The notes under the pieces are model-generated. The model was not told the DNA's origin. It ran no database searches and saw only the letters and a list, made by a program, of their open reading frames with translations. From positions 496,001-560,000 of the forward strand of contig NZ_JACHJY010000007.1 in the NCBI RefSeq assembly GCF_014203895.1: DNA of 64,000 nucleotides, in the 5' to 3' direction. Shown piece by piece: positions 1 through 9,147 of this stretch; the first letter of the stretch is position 1; every line of letters begins with the position of its first letter. The position numbers were made by a program, and so were the translations under genes. The DNA comes from Streptomyces nymphaeiformis. Lineage in GTDB: Bacteria > Actinomycetota > Actinomycetes > Streptomycetales > Streptomycetaceae.

Positions 1-1
1 G

Positions 2-1243
2 CTCACGGACGCCGCGCCGGACGAGTACACGGTGCAGCCGACCGATCCGGCGGAGCCGGCGCTGCTGCACTTCACCAGCGGCACGACAGGCACCCCCAAA
101 GGCGCGGTACACGTGCACGAGGCGGTCCTCGCCCATCACGTGACCGCCGCCTACGCCCTGGACCTGCACGAAGGCGACGTCTTCTGGTGCACCGCCGACC
201 CCGGCTGGGTCACCGGCATGTCGTACGGCATCATCGCCCCGCTCACCCACGGCGTGACGACCGTCGTCGACGAAGGAGACTTCGCCCCCGCCCGCTGGTA
301 CGGGATCCTCGCCGACCAGCACGTCACCGTCTGGTACACGGCTCCCACCGCGCTCCGCATGCTCATGCGGGCCGCCCCGCGCAGCGGCGACCCCATACCC
401 GCCGCGCGCCACGACCTGTCGTCGCTCCGGTTCGTCGCGAGCGTCGGCGAGCCGCTCAATCCCGAGGCCGTGCACTGGGGCCGGGAGGCACTCGGGCTTC
501 CGGTCCACGACACGTGGTGGCAGACCGAGACCGGCGCCATCATGATCGCCAATTTCGCGGCCGATCCGGTGCGGCCAGGTTCGATGGGCCGACCGCTTCC
601 GGGCGTCGAGGCAGCAGTACTGGCGTGCGGCGAGGACGGCCGGGCGTCGGTCACCGGCGGGCACGTCCAGATCCTTGAGGAGCCGGGCGCTCAGGGCGAG
701 CTCGCCCTGCGGGCGGGCTGGCCGTCGATGTTCCGCGGCTACCTCCACGAACCGGGCCGTTACGAGGCGTGCTTCGCGGACGGGTGGTACCTGACCGGCG
801 ACCTGGTCAGCCGCGACGCCGACGGCTGGTACTGGTTCGTGGGCCGCGCCGACGACGTCATCAAGTCCGCGGGGCACCTCATCGGGCCGTTCGAGGTGGA
901 GAGCGCCCTCATGGAGCATCCGGCCGTCGCCGAGGCCGGTGTCATCGGCCGCCCTGACGAGCTGGCGGGCACGATCGTCAAGGCGTTCGTGCTGCCGCGC
1001 CCCGAGTATCCGCCCGACCCCGAACTGCGGCGGGACGTCCTGGCGTTCGCCCGTCGGCGCCTCGGGCCGGCTGTCGCCCCTCGCGAGATCGAGTTCGTCG
1101 AGGACCTGCCCCACACCCGTAGCGGAAAGGTGATGCGCCGCCTGCTGCGGGCCCGCGAACGGGGCCTGCCCGAGGGCGATGTGTCGACGCTGGAGGCACC
1201 CGAACCGGCCGGAACGGCCAGGCCCTCGGGGAAGGAGTCGTGA
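2..1243 (+). CDS. acsA: Acetyl-CoA synthetase, AMP-forming (5' end outside window)
   Basis: Activates acetate to acetyl-CoA through acetyl-AMP in the cytosol. The reading frame is open from base 2, so the N-terminal part lies upstream of the window; the GTG at 32 is internal. The AMP-binding P-loop-like motif TSGTTGTPKG appears within the first 30 codons, followed by DTWWQTETGA (adenine/acetate pocket region), YLTGDL, and near the C-terminus HTRSGKVMRRLLR, which carries the adenylation lysine. The 413 visible codons are about the last two thirds of a normal Acs of roughly 650 residues. Its TGA overlaps the ATG of the next gene by one base, and the next genes encode a 2-oxoacid dehydrogenase complex, so acetyl-CoA supply is the shared theme. 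A propionyl-type acyl-CoA synthetase cannot be excluded. Confidence 0.9.
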   Translation, partial: LTDAAPDEYTVQPTDPAEPALLHFTSGTTGTPKGAVHVHEAVLAHHVTAAYALDLHEGDVFWCTADPGWVTGMSYGIIAPLTHGVTTVVDEGDFAPARWYGILADQHVTVWYTAPTALRMLMRAAPRSGDPIPAARHDLSSLRFVASVGEPLNPEAVHWGREALGLPVHDTWWQTETGAIMIANFAADPVRPGSMGRPLPGVEAAVLACGEDGRASVTGGHVQILEEPGAQGELALRAGWPSMFRGYLHEPGRYEACFADGWYLTGDLVSRDADGWYWFVGRADDVIKSAGHLIGPFEVESALMEHPAVAEAGVIGRPDELAGTIVKAFVLPRPEYPPDPELRRDVLAFARRRLGPAVAPREIEFVEDLPHTRSGKVMRRLLRARERGLPEGDVSTLEAPEPAGTARPSGKES

Positions 1244-2303
1244 TGGCCACCGCACAGGGCGACACGTCCGCCAGGACATCGCAGACGAAGCGGCCCCGTC
1301 GCGCTCGGGGACCCGCGACGCCCGCCCTCTCCCCTGCGGCGGCCCACGACCTGGACCTGCTGCGGCAGATGCTGCTCATCCGGCGCTTCGAGGAGCGGTG
1401 TGTCGAGCTGTACAGCGCGGCAGCGATCCGCGGCTTCGTCCACCTCTACATCGGTGAGGAGGCGGTCGCCGTCGGTGTCCACCAGACGCTCTCCGAGCAG
1501 GATGCGGTCGTCTCCACGTACCGCGAACACGGCCACGCGCTGGCCCGTGGGGTACCGCCCGAGGCCGTGATGGCGGAGATGTACGGGAAGGCCACCGGGT
1601 GCAGCCACGGCCGCGGCGGCTCCATGCACCTCTTCGACGCCGGCCGCCGCTTCTACGGCGGCAACGCCATCGTGGGCGGCGGACTGCCGCTCGCGGCGGG
1701 GCTGGCACTCGCCGACCGGATGCGCGGCGATTCCAGAGTGACCTGCTGCTTCTTCGGTGACGGAGCCTTCGCCGAGGGCGAGTTCCACGAGACCGCCAAC
1801 CTGGCGGCGCTCTGGGGGCTGCCCGTGCTCTTCGTCTGCGAGAACAACCTGTACGCGATGGGGACGGCACTCGCCCGCGAACACGCCCAGACGGACCTGG
1901 CGATGAGGGCGGCGTCGTACGGCATGGCGGCCTGGGCTGTCGACGGCATGGACGTACATGCCGTGGAGAAGGCGGCACGCGGAGCGGTCGAGTCGATTCG
2001 GGCCGGCAACGGACCGCACTTCCTGGAGATGCGGACGTATCGGTTCCGCGCACACTCGATGTACGACCCGGACCGTTACCGTCCCAAGGACGAGATCGAG
2101 GAGTGGAAGAAGCACGACCCCGTCACGGGACTCGCCGAAGGCATGCGCAAGGCCGGTTTCCTCGACACGGACGCCCAAGAGGCCCTGGGCCACGAGGTCA
2201 TGGAGGCGATCGACCGAGCTGTCCGCGCGGCCGAACAGGCTCCCGAGGAGCCGACCGAAGATCTGCTGCTCCATGTCACGGGCCGACACGAGGAGGTTCC
2301 GTC

Positions 2304-2307
<4 letters not shown>
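1243..2307 (+). CDS. 2-oxoacid (pyruvate-type) dehydrogenase E1 component, alpha subunit
   Basis: Thiamine-diphosphate-dependent decarboxylation half of a heterotetrameric E1. The TPP motif runs from GDGAFAEGE (about residues 172-180) to CENN (about 199-202). RFRAHSMYDPDRYRP (about 267-281) corresponds to the phosphorylation-loop region of the family. The length of 354 residues is normal. GTG at 1240 and ATG at 1243 are both possible starts; GAAGGAG at 1231-1237 is better spaced for the ATG. The N-terminal 30 residues are basic and low-complexity. The stop overlaps the start of the beta subunit by four bases (ATGA). Pyruvate, acetoin and branched-chain E1 alpha subunits look alike; the neighbouring acetyl-CoA synthetase favours pyruvate or acetoin. 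Confidence 0.88.
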
Positions 2308-3314
<1,007 letters not shown>

Positions 3315-3315
3315 G

Positions 3316-4644
3316 ATGGCCGAGTTCACGATGCCGTCCCTCGGCGCCGACATGGACGAGGGCATGCTCTCCGAGTGGCTGGTGCACCCGGGTGACCGCG
3401 TGACGCGCGGCGACGTCATCGCGGTGGTCGAGACCGCCAAGTCCGCGATCGAGGTGGAGTGCTTCCACAGCGGTACGGTCGAGGCCCTCCTCGTGGACGA
3501 GGGCACCACCGTGCCGGTGGGCACCCCACTGGCACGCATCGGCACGACCTCCGAAAGCCCGTCGGCCGAAATCAGTCCGGCTGAGAGCCGACCGCCCGAA
3601 AGTCCACCTGCCGAAAGCCCGCCGCCATCGACACCCCTGGTCCGCCGACTCGCCCAGGATCTGCACGTCGACCTCACTGTCGTCCATGGTTCGGGCCCGG
3701 GAGGCAGGATCACTCGCGCGGACGTGGAGCACGCGGAACCGGCACCAGCGCGCGACAAGACCGTGCCAACGACACGGCCGGTGAAGCCGGTGCGCGGCGA
3801 CGACTGGGCCAAGGAGCGTCCCGCTCCGCTGCGTGTGAAGGCTTCTCCGCTCGCCCGGCGGCTGGCCACCGAGGTTGGCGTCGACCTCGCCGATGTGACC
3901 GGCACTGGTCGGGATGGCACCATCCGTGCGGATGACGTCCGTTCCGCCGCGGCCGCCGAGGGCGCGCAGCGGCCGGCCGTCCCGGACATGGCGCGGGCGG
4001 CCACGGCCCGGCTCATGAGCCGATCCAAGCGGGAGATCCCGCACTTCTACCTCGCCACGACCGTGGACATGGCAGCGGCCTTGGAATGGATGCACGCCTG
4101 CAACCGCGAACTGTCGCTCTCCGCACGGCTGGTGCCCGCAGCACTCACGTTCAAGGCCATCGCGCTGGCGGCACGGAAAGTGCCCGCGTTGAACGGGCAC
4201 TGGGTCGACGACGGCTTCGTCCCCGCGGACGAGGTACGGCTGGGCGTCGCGGTCTCCCTGCGGGGCGGCGGCCTCGTCGCACCCGCCCTCGCCCACGCCG
4301 ACACACTCTCCGTGACCGAGGTGATGGCCGCACTCAAGGACCTGGTGGCACGGGCACGGGGCGGCCGACTCCGGGCGTCCGAGACCGTCGACCCCAGCCT
4401 CACCGTCACCAACCTCGGCGACCAGGGCGTCGAGGCCGTGTTCGGCGTCGTCTACCCGCCGCAAGTCGCACTCGTCGGCCTGGGCAGGATCGTCGAGCGG
4501 CCCGTGGCCGTGAACGGCCTGCTGGGAGTACGTCCCGTACTCACGGCGACGCTGTCCGCCGATCACCGAGCCGCCGACGGCGCCACCGGCGCGCGTCTCC
4601 TGACCGCCCTGGACCGGCTCCTGCAACACCCGGAGGAACTGTGA
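3316..4644 (+). CDS. Dihydrolipoamide acyltransferase (E2) with two peripheral-subunit-binding domains
   Basis: E2 core of the complex, which moves the acyl group from lipoyl to CoA. One lipoyl domain lies at residues 1-77, with Lys42 in ETAKS as the lipoylation site. A Pro/Ser/Glu-rich linker (about 80-105) follows. Then come two consecutive E3/E1-binding domains, about 106-140 (TPLVRRLA to RITRADVEHA) and about 176-210 (ASPLARRLA to GTIRADDVRS). The catalytic domain ends with LSADHRAADG, where His417 and Asp421 are the active-site pair. It has 442 residues. Most bacterial E2 proteins have a single binding domain, so the duplication is unusual. No E3 (lipoamide dehydrogenase) gene is in the window, so E3 must come from elsewhere. 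Confidence 0.9.
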   Translation: MAEFTMPSLGADMDEGMLSEWLVHPGDRVTRGDVIAVVETAKSAIEVECFHSGTVEALLVDEGTTVPVGTPLARIGTTSESPSAEISPAESRPPESPPAESPPPSTPLVRRLAQDLHVDLTVVHGSGPGGRITRADVEHAEPAPARDKTVPTTRPVKPVRGDDWAKERPAPLRVKASPLARRLATEVGVDLADVTGTGRDGTIRADDVRSAAAAEGAQRPAVPDMARAATARLMSRSKREIPHFYLATTVDMAAALEWMHACNRELSLSARLVPAALTFKAIALAARKVPALNGHWVDDGFVPADEVRLGVAVSLRGGGLVAPALAHADTLSVTEVMAALKDLVARARGGRLRASETVDPSLTVTNLGDQGVEAVFGVVYPPQVALVGLGRIVERPVAVNGLLGVRPVLTATLSADHRAADGATGARLLTALDRLLQHPEEL

Positions 4645-4910
4645 ACCACGACCAAGCGAAGGCGTTCGTTCGGCAAGCCGTGCAGCGTGTCGTCCCCGGC
4701 GCCGACTTCACAGGACTCGATCCCGGCGTGTCCCTGCGGGACACCTTCGAGATGGATTCGCTGGACTTCCTTGAGTTCGTGGAAGCGCTCGCCGAACTCA
4801 GTGGGAGGGAACTCACCGAGGACGACTATCCGGCCCTCGTCACCTGGGACGGCTGCGCCGCTCGCCTGGTGGCCGGAGCGGGTGCGTCCGCGCAGGGAAG
4901 GAGCGGGTGA
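4641..4910 (+). CDS. Acyl carrier protein-like small protein
   Basis: An 89-residue acidic protein with the phosphopantetheine attachment signature FEMDSLDFLEFVEAL; Ser40 would carry the prosthetic arm. GTG 4641 is chosen because CGGAGG lies just upstream at 4631-4636 and GTGA overlaps the E2 stop by four bases; the open frame extends far upstream only as an out-of-frame reading of the E2 gene. The helix pattern (QAVQRVVPGADF, DSLDFLEF, LTEDDYPAL) fits a free-standing carrier protein. No ketosynthase or acyltransferase accompanies it; its neighbours are E2 and a CBS protein. A link to the 2-oxoacid dehydrogenase complex is inference from gene order only. Confidence 0.8.
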   Translation: MNHDQAKAFVRQAVQRVVPGADFTGLDPGVSLRDTFEMDSLDFLEFVEALAELSGRELTEDDYPALVTWDGCAARLVAGAGASAQGRSG

Positions 4911-5590
4911 TGCGACACCGCAGGATCGACCAGCTGATGACCCGTGAGGTGGTGAGCGTCCGCGGCGACGCGCCGTTCAAGGAGATCGTGCGGGTGCTGT
5001 CGCAGCACCGGGTCACCGCGCTGCCGGTGGTGGACGGAGAGAACCGGGTGATCGGAGTCGTGTCGGAGGGCGATCTGATGCGGAAGACGGCCGACCAGTC
5101 CACCACGCCGGGAGACATGCCGGACGTGCCGGGGCTCGAGGCGTGGGAGCGGGCGAAGGCCGAGGGAACGCGCGCGGAGGAGCTGATGTCCGCACCCGCC
5201 GTGTGCGCCCGCCCCGACTGGACCGTGGCTGAGGCGGCCCGGCTCATGGAGGTCCAAGGGATCAAGCGGCTCGTCGTCGTCGACGACGAGGACCGCCTGG
5301 TAGGCATCGTGAGCCGCCGCGACCTCCTGAGCATCTTCCTCCGCCAGGACGACGACATCCGCCAGGAGATCGTCGAGGACGTGCTCGGTGCCACTCTGCG
5401 TCTCGACCCGACCTTGATCGCGGTCGACGTGCGAGAGGGGCGTGTCGACCTCACCGGGAAGCTGCGCTTCCGCGGCATGATCCCGGCCGTCGTGCGCATG
5501 TGCGCAACGGTCGACGGAGTGGTCTCGGTCTCCGCGACCCGTCTCGCCTACGACATCGACGACACCGCACAAGGAGGTGGACGATCATGA
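4910..5590 (+). CDS. Tandem CBS domain protein with C-terminal BON domain
   Basis: Soluble regulatory protein of 226 residues. CBS domain 1 covers about 7-60 (VSVRGDAPFKEIVRVL, VIGVVSEGDLMRK), CBS 2 about 88-145 (TVAEAARLMEVQGIKRLVVVDDEDRLVGIVSRRDLL), and a BON domain about 150-215 (RVDLTGKLRFRGM, VDGVVSVSATRL). CBS pairs usually bind adenine nucleotides; the BON part suggests lipid or envelope contact. Two starts overlap, GTG 4907 and ATG 4910; AAGGAG at 4898-4903 fits the ATG, which shares one base with the preceding TGA. The stop overlaps the ATG of the universal stress protein gene by four bases. CBS-BON proteins recur beside USP genes in streptomycete stress loci. Confidence 0.9.
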   Translation: MRHRRIDQLMTREVVSVRGDAPFKEIVRVLSQHRVTALPVVDGENRVIGVVSEGDLMRKTADQSTTPGDMPDVPGLEAWERAKAEGTRAEELMSAPAVCARPDWTVAEAARLMEVQGIKRLVVVDDEDRLVGIVSRRDLLSIFLRQDDDIRQEIVEDVLGATLRLDPTLIAVDVREGRVDLTGKLRFRGMIPAVVRMCATVDGVVSVSATRLAYDIDDTAQGGGRS

Positions 5591-6441
5591 CGCAGGGGAT
5601 CGTGGTCGGTCTGGACGGTACGGATCAGGCGAACGCCGCCGCGCAGTGGGCGGCGGAGGAGGCGGAGCTGCGCGGCACCGGGGTGGACCTGGTGCATGTG
5701 AAGGAGACGTCGCCGGATGTCCTCCTCCCGTTCGCGGCGCGAGAGCCCGACGAGCCGTGGGCGGAGGATCTGCTCGCCCGCACGGCGGCCGGCCTGCGCG
5801 AACGTCATCCGGATCTGTCGGTGACCACCCGGCTGTTGCCGTCGGAGCCTGTGGCGAGACTGGTCGCCGTGGCCGAGGAGAGCGACCTGCTCGTCCTCGG
5901 CTCCCGCGCCCTGGGCGGTACGACCGGATACCTGATCGGCTCGGTCGGGATGTCGGTCGCCGGTCTCGTCGAACGGCCCGTCGTCCTCGTACGGGCCCTC
6001 GACACGTCACCTCCGCAAGGACCCGTCGTGGTCGGCGTCGACCTCCGGCAACCCGTGGACACCGTTCTGGGATTCGCCTTCGAGGAGGCGGCACGGCGTC
6101 TCGCCCGCGTGCAGGTCGTCTACGCGCAGCAGTTGCCTGTGTACGCGACGCTCGGCCCCGCCATGGTCCCGGACGTCCGGCTCACCGTCGCCCCCGAGAT
6201 CCAGCGTTCGCTCGACGATCTCCTCGAACCCTGGCGAACGAAGTTCCCCGACGTGATGGCGACCGGGCGAGTGACGACCGGCTCGGCCGGCCAGGAGCTG
6301 GTGCACACCGCCTCGGACGCGGCTCTTGTGGTGGTCGGTAGACGCACCCGGGGTTCGACGCTGGGTGCACGCATCGGCAGTGTGGCCCACGCGGTGCTGC
6401 ACCACAGTCGGTCACCGGTCGCCCTCGTCCCCCACGGCTGA
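5587..6441 (+). CDS. Universal stress protein with two Usp domains
   Basis: 284 residues made of two tandem Usp domains, about 1-140 and 147-284. Each ends in an ATP-binding loop: GSRALGGTTGYLIGSVG in domain 1 and GRRTRGSTLGARIGSVA in domain 2, both matching the G-x2-G-x9-G-S/T pattern. Start ATG 5587 has AAGGAGGTGG just upstream (5571-5580) and overlaps the preceding TGA by four bases. The last 30 bases overlap, tail to tail, the 3' end of the opposite-strand formate dehydrogenase gene. This arrangement leaves no room for a conventional terminator between the two operons. Such proteins typically respond to energy or oxygen limitation. Confidence 0.92.
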   Translation: MTQGIVVGLDGTDQANAAAQWAAEEAELRGTGVDLVHVKETSPDVLLPFAAREPDEPWAEDLLARTAAGLRERHPDLSVTTRLLPSEPVARLVAVAEESDLLVLGSRALGGTTGYLIGSVGMSVAGLVERPVVLVRALDTSPPQGPVVVGVDLRQPVDTVLGFAFEEAARRLARVQVVYAQQLPVYATLGPAMVPDVRLTVAPEIQRSLDDLLEPWRTKFPDVMATGRVTTGSAGQELVHTASDAALVVVGRRTRGSTLGARIGSVAHAVLHHSRSPVALVPHG

Positions 6442-9147
6442 CCTCGGGGCCGCCGAGTCGCGGGACGAAGCCGGCCGCAGCCGTACCGCCGTGACCTTGT
6501 ACTCCGGACACGAGGTCACGGTGTCGGCGTGCGCCGAGGTGAGGGAGTTGACGCCGCTGGCCGGGAAGTGGAAGGCGCAGAAGACCTGCCCCGGAGCGAG
6601 TTCCGTGCCGACGCGGGCGACGAGTCGCGCCTGTCCGTGGCGGCTCTCGACGGTGACAGGGGTGCCGTCCCGCAGTCCGTAGCGTGCGGCGTCCTCGGGA
6701 TGCAGGTCCAGGCGGTCGTACGCGTCGAGAAGAAGGTTGCCGCCGCGCCGGGTCATGCTTCCGGAGTTGTAGTGGGCCCAGCGGCGCCCCGTGACGAGCA
6801 CCAGCGGATAGTCCTGGTCCGGCTCCTCGCCGGGCGGCAGGTAGGGGGCCGCCGACAGGTGCGCGCACCCGTCGGGGGTAGCGAACTCCGTGCCGTACAA
6901 GGTGCGTTCGCCCGGCTGGTCCGGTGCGGGGCAGGGCCAGGGCACGGCCCCCTCCCGGTCGATCCGCTCGTGCGAGAGACCGGCGAAGAGAGGCGTCACA
7001 CGTCCGCACTCGGCGAGAGCCGCCGCCGGGGTGGGGCACCCCAGGTCGGCACCGAGGGCCTCGGCGACGGCGTGCACGACCTGGAAGTCGGGGCGCGCTG
7101 TTCCAGGCGGGTTCACCGCCTGCCGTACGCGCTGGAAGCGGCGGTCGAAGTTGACGAAGGTCCCGTCCTTCTCCAGCCACGAGGCCACGGGCAGGACGAC
7201 GTCCGCGTGCCGGGCGGTCTCGCTGAGGAAGAGCTCGCTGACGACGACGAGCGGGCAGGCGTCGAGGGCCTCCGCGACCCGTCGGCTGTCGGGATCGGTC
7301 GCACACACGTCCTCGCCTATGACCCACAGCGCCCGCAGCCGGCCCTCCCGGGCCGCCACGAACATCTCGGGAATGCGCATACCCGGCCGTTCGGGGACCG
7401 GTCGACCCCACACCGCCTCGGCACGGGCGCGGGCCTCCGGGGCGGTGACAGGGCCATAGCCCGGCAGCAGGTCGGGCAGGGCGCCCATGTCGGACGCGCC
7501 TTGCACGTTGTTCTGGCCGCGCAGGGGGCTGATGCCGAACCCGCGGCCGGTGCCTCCGACGGCGCCGCGCAGGATGGGGAGGTTGGCCAGGGTCCGGACG
7601 CCGTCGGTGCCGTGCAGGTGCTCGGTGACCCCGAGGCCATACAGGACCGCCGGCCGCTCCGCGCGGCCGTAGAGCCGAGCGGCCTTCCTGATGTCGTCGG
7701 CGGGGACGCCGGTGATCTCGGCGACCCGCTCGGGCGGGTAGTCGGCCAGCAGGTCGGTGAGTTCGTCCAGTCCGGTGGCGCGTTCGCGGAGGAAACCCGG
7801 GTCGGTCATGCCTTCGTCGACGAGGACGTGGGCCAGGCCGTGGAAGAGCGCGACGTTCGTACCGGGGCGCGGACGCAGGTGCAGGTCGGCATGGCGGGCG
7901 AGACCCACGGCGCGGGGGTCGGCCACGATCAGGGAGGCGCCTGAGAGTGCCCGCTGGAGGAGGCGGGCGCCGACGACGGGGTGGGCTTCGACGGGGTTGG
8001 CGCCGACGACCAGGAGGCAGTCGGCGGTCTCGACGTCGTCGAAGGGGTCGGTGCCGCCGGCGCGTCCGAAAGACGCGGTGAGTCCCGCGGCGGAAGGGGC
8101 GTGGCAGAGGCGTGAGCAGTTGTCGACGTTGTTGGTGCCGATGACGGTCCGCAGGAACTTCTGGACGAGGTAGTTCTCCTCGTTGGTGGCACGGGCGGAG
8201 GAGATCGCGGCGACCGCGTCGGGGCCGCCGTCACGGAGGGCCGCGCGCAGGCCGTCGGCGATCCGGTCCACGGCCTCCGCCCAGCTCGCGGGCCGCAGGA
8301 CCCCGTTCTCACGGAGCAGGGGCTCGGTGAGGCGCTCGGCGGAGCCGAGGTATCCGTACGCGAAGCGGCCCTTGACGCAGGCGTGGCCCCGGTTGACGGG
8401 CCCGTCCCCGGCGGGAAGCACGGCGGCGACGCGGTCCTCGCGGACGACGACGTCGAGGGTGCAGCCGACTCCGCAGTAGCCGCAGGTGGTGCGCACACGG
8501 TCTGGGGGTGTCTGTCGCGAGGTGAGGCCCTGACCGGGCCCGGGCTGGGTGATCGCCCCCGTCGGGCAGGTGTCGACGCAGCCACCGCAGGCCACGCAGT
8601 CGGAGGCGGCCCAGGGGCCGCCGGTTCCCGGGGCGACGACCGTGTCGGCACCGCGCCCGGTGAGGGTGAGCGCGAACGTGCCCTGGACGTCGGAGCACAT
8701 CCGTACGCAGCGCCCGCACGCGATGCACAGGTCCCGGTCGAGATGAACGTACGGGTGGCTCTCGTCCCGCCCGCGCGCGGGGTCACCCGCCGCCGTGTCC
8801 GCCGGGATTCCCAAGGCCCGGCACGCCTCGGCCAGTTCACTGTGCGCGCTGTCGGCGAGCGCGCGCGGCGGGAGCGCCGAGGCGATCAGGGCGACCGCGT
8901 CCCGGCGCAGGTTCCGCACGCCGTCGTCGGCGGTGTCGACGGTGAGGTCCGCAGTCGCGGGTGTGACGCAGGCGGCGACGGTCCGGCCGTCGGCGCGGAC
9001 CAGGCAGGTCCGACAGGAGCCGGCCGGCCGGAGGCGGTCGTCGTGGCAGAGGGCAGGCAGGTCGGTTCCGGTGGCACGCACGGCGTCGAGCAGTGAGGCC
9101 CCGGCGGGCAGTTCGACCGGAACACCGTCGACCTGGAGCCGGGTCAT
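6412..9147 (-). CDS. NAD-type formate dehydrogenase, molybdopterin-containing alpha subunit (Cys variant)
   Basis: Predicted to oxidise formate to CO2 at a molybdenum bis-MGD centre. From a start at 9147: a [2Fe-2S] N-domain (Cys34, 45, 48, 60), a NuoG-like Cys pair (110, 137-151 region) with two [4Fe-4S] ferredoxin clusters (Cys141, 144, 147, 151 and Cys184, 187, 190, 194), then the proximal [4Fe-4S] cluster (Cys222, 225, 229, 257). The catalytic position is Cys348 in SRLCHAPS, where some enzymes have selenocysteine. The C-terminal MGD-binding domain includes VTGRRWAHYNSGSMTRR. ATG 9147 overlaps the upstream TGA and has AAGGA 8 bases ahead; ATG 9156 would sit on that site. No fdhD maturation gene is in the window. 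Confidence 0.9.
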   Translation of the reverse strand: MTRLQVDGVPVELPAGASLLDAVRATGTDLPALCHDDRLRPAGSCRTCLVRADGRTVAACVTPATADLTVDTADDGVRNLRRDAVALIASALPPRALADSAHSELAEACRALGIPADTAAGDPARGRDESHPYVHLDRDLCIACGRCVRMCSDVQGTFALTLTGRGADTVVAPGTGGPWAASDCVACGGCVDTCPTGAITQPGPGQGLTSRQTPPDRVRTTCGYCGVGCTLDVVVREDRVAAVLPAGDGPVNRGHACVKGRFAYGYLGSAERLTEPLLRENGVLRPASWAEAVDRIADGLRAALRDGGPDAVAAISSARATNEENYLVQKFLRTVIGTNNVDNCSRLCHAPSAAGLTASFGRAGGTDPFDDVETADCLLVVGANPVEAHPVVGARLLQRALSGASLIVADPRAVGLARHADLHLRPRPGTNVALFHGLAHVLVDEGMTDPGFLRERATGLDELTDLLADYPPERVAEITGVPADDIRKAARLYGRAERPAVLYGLGVTEHLHGTDGVRTLANLPILRGAVGGTGRGFGISPLRGQNNVQGASDMGALPDLLPGYGPVTAPEARARAEAVWGRPVPERPGMRIPEMFVAAREGRLRALWVIGEDVCATDPDSRRVAEALDACPLVVVSELFLSETARHADVVLPVASWLEKDGTFVNFDRRFQRVRQAVNPPGTARPDFQVVHAVAEALGADLGCPTPAAALAECGRVTPLFAGLSHERIDREGAVPWPCPAPDQPGERTLYGTEFATPDGCAHLSAAPYLPPGEEPDQDYPLVLVTGRRWAHYNSGSMTRRGGNLLLDAYDRLDLHPEDAARYGLRDGTPVTVESRHGQARLVARVGTELAPGQVFCAFHFPASGVNSLTSAHADTVTSCPEYKVTAVRLRPASSRDSAAPRSAVGDEGDR

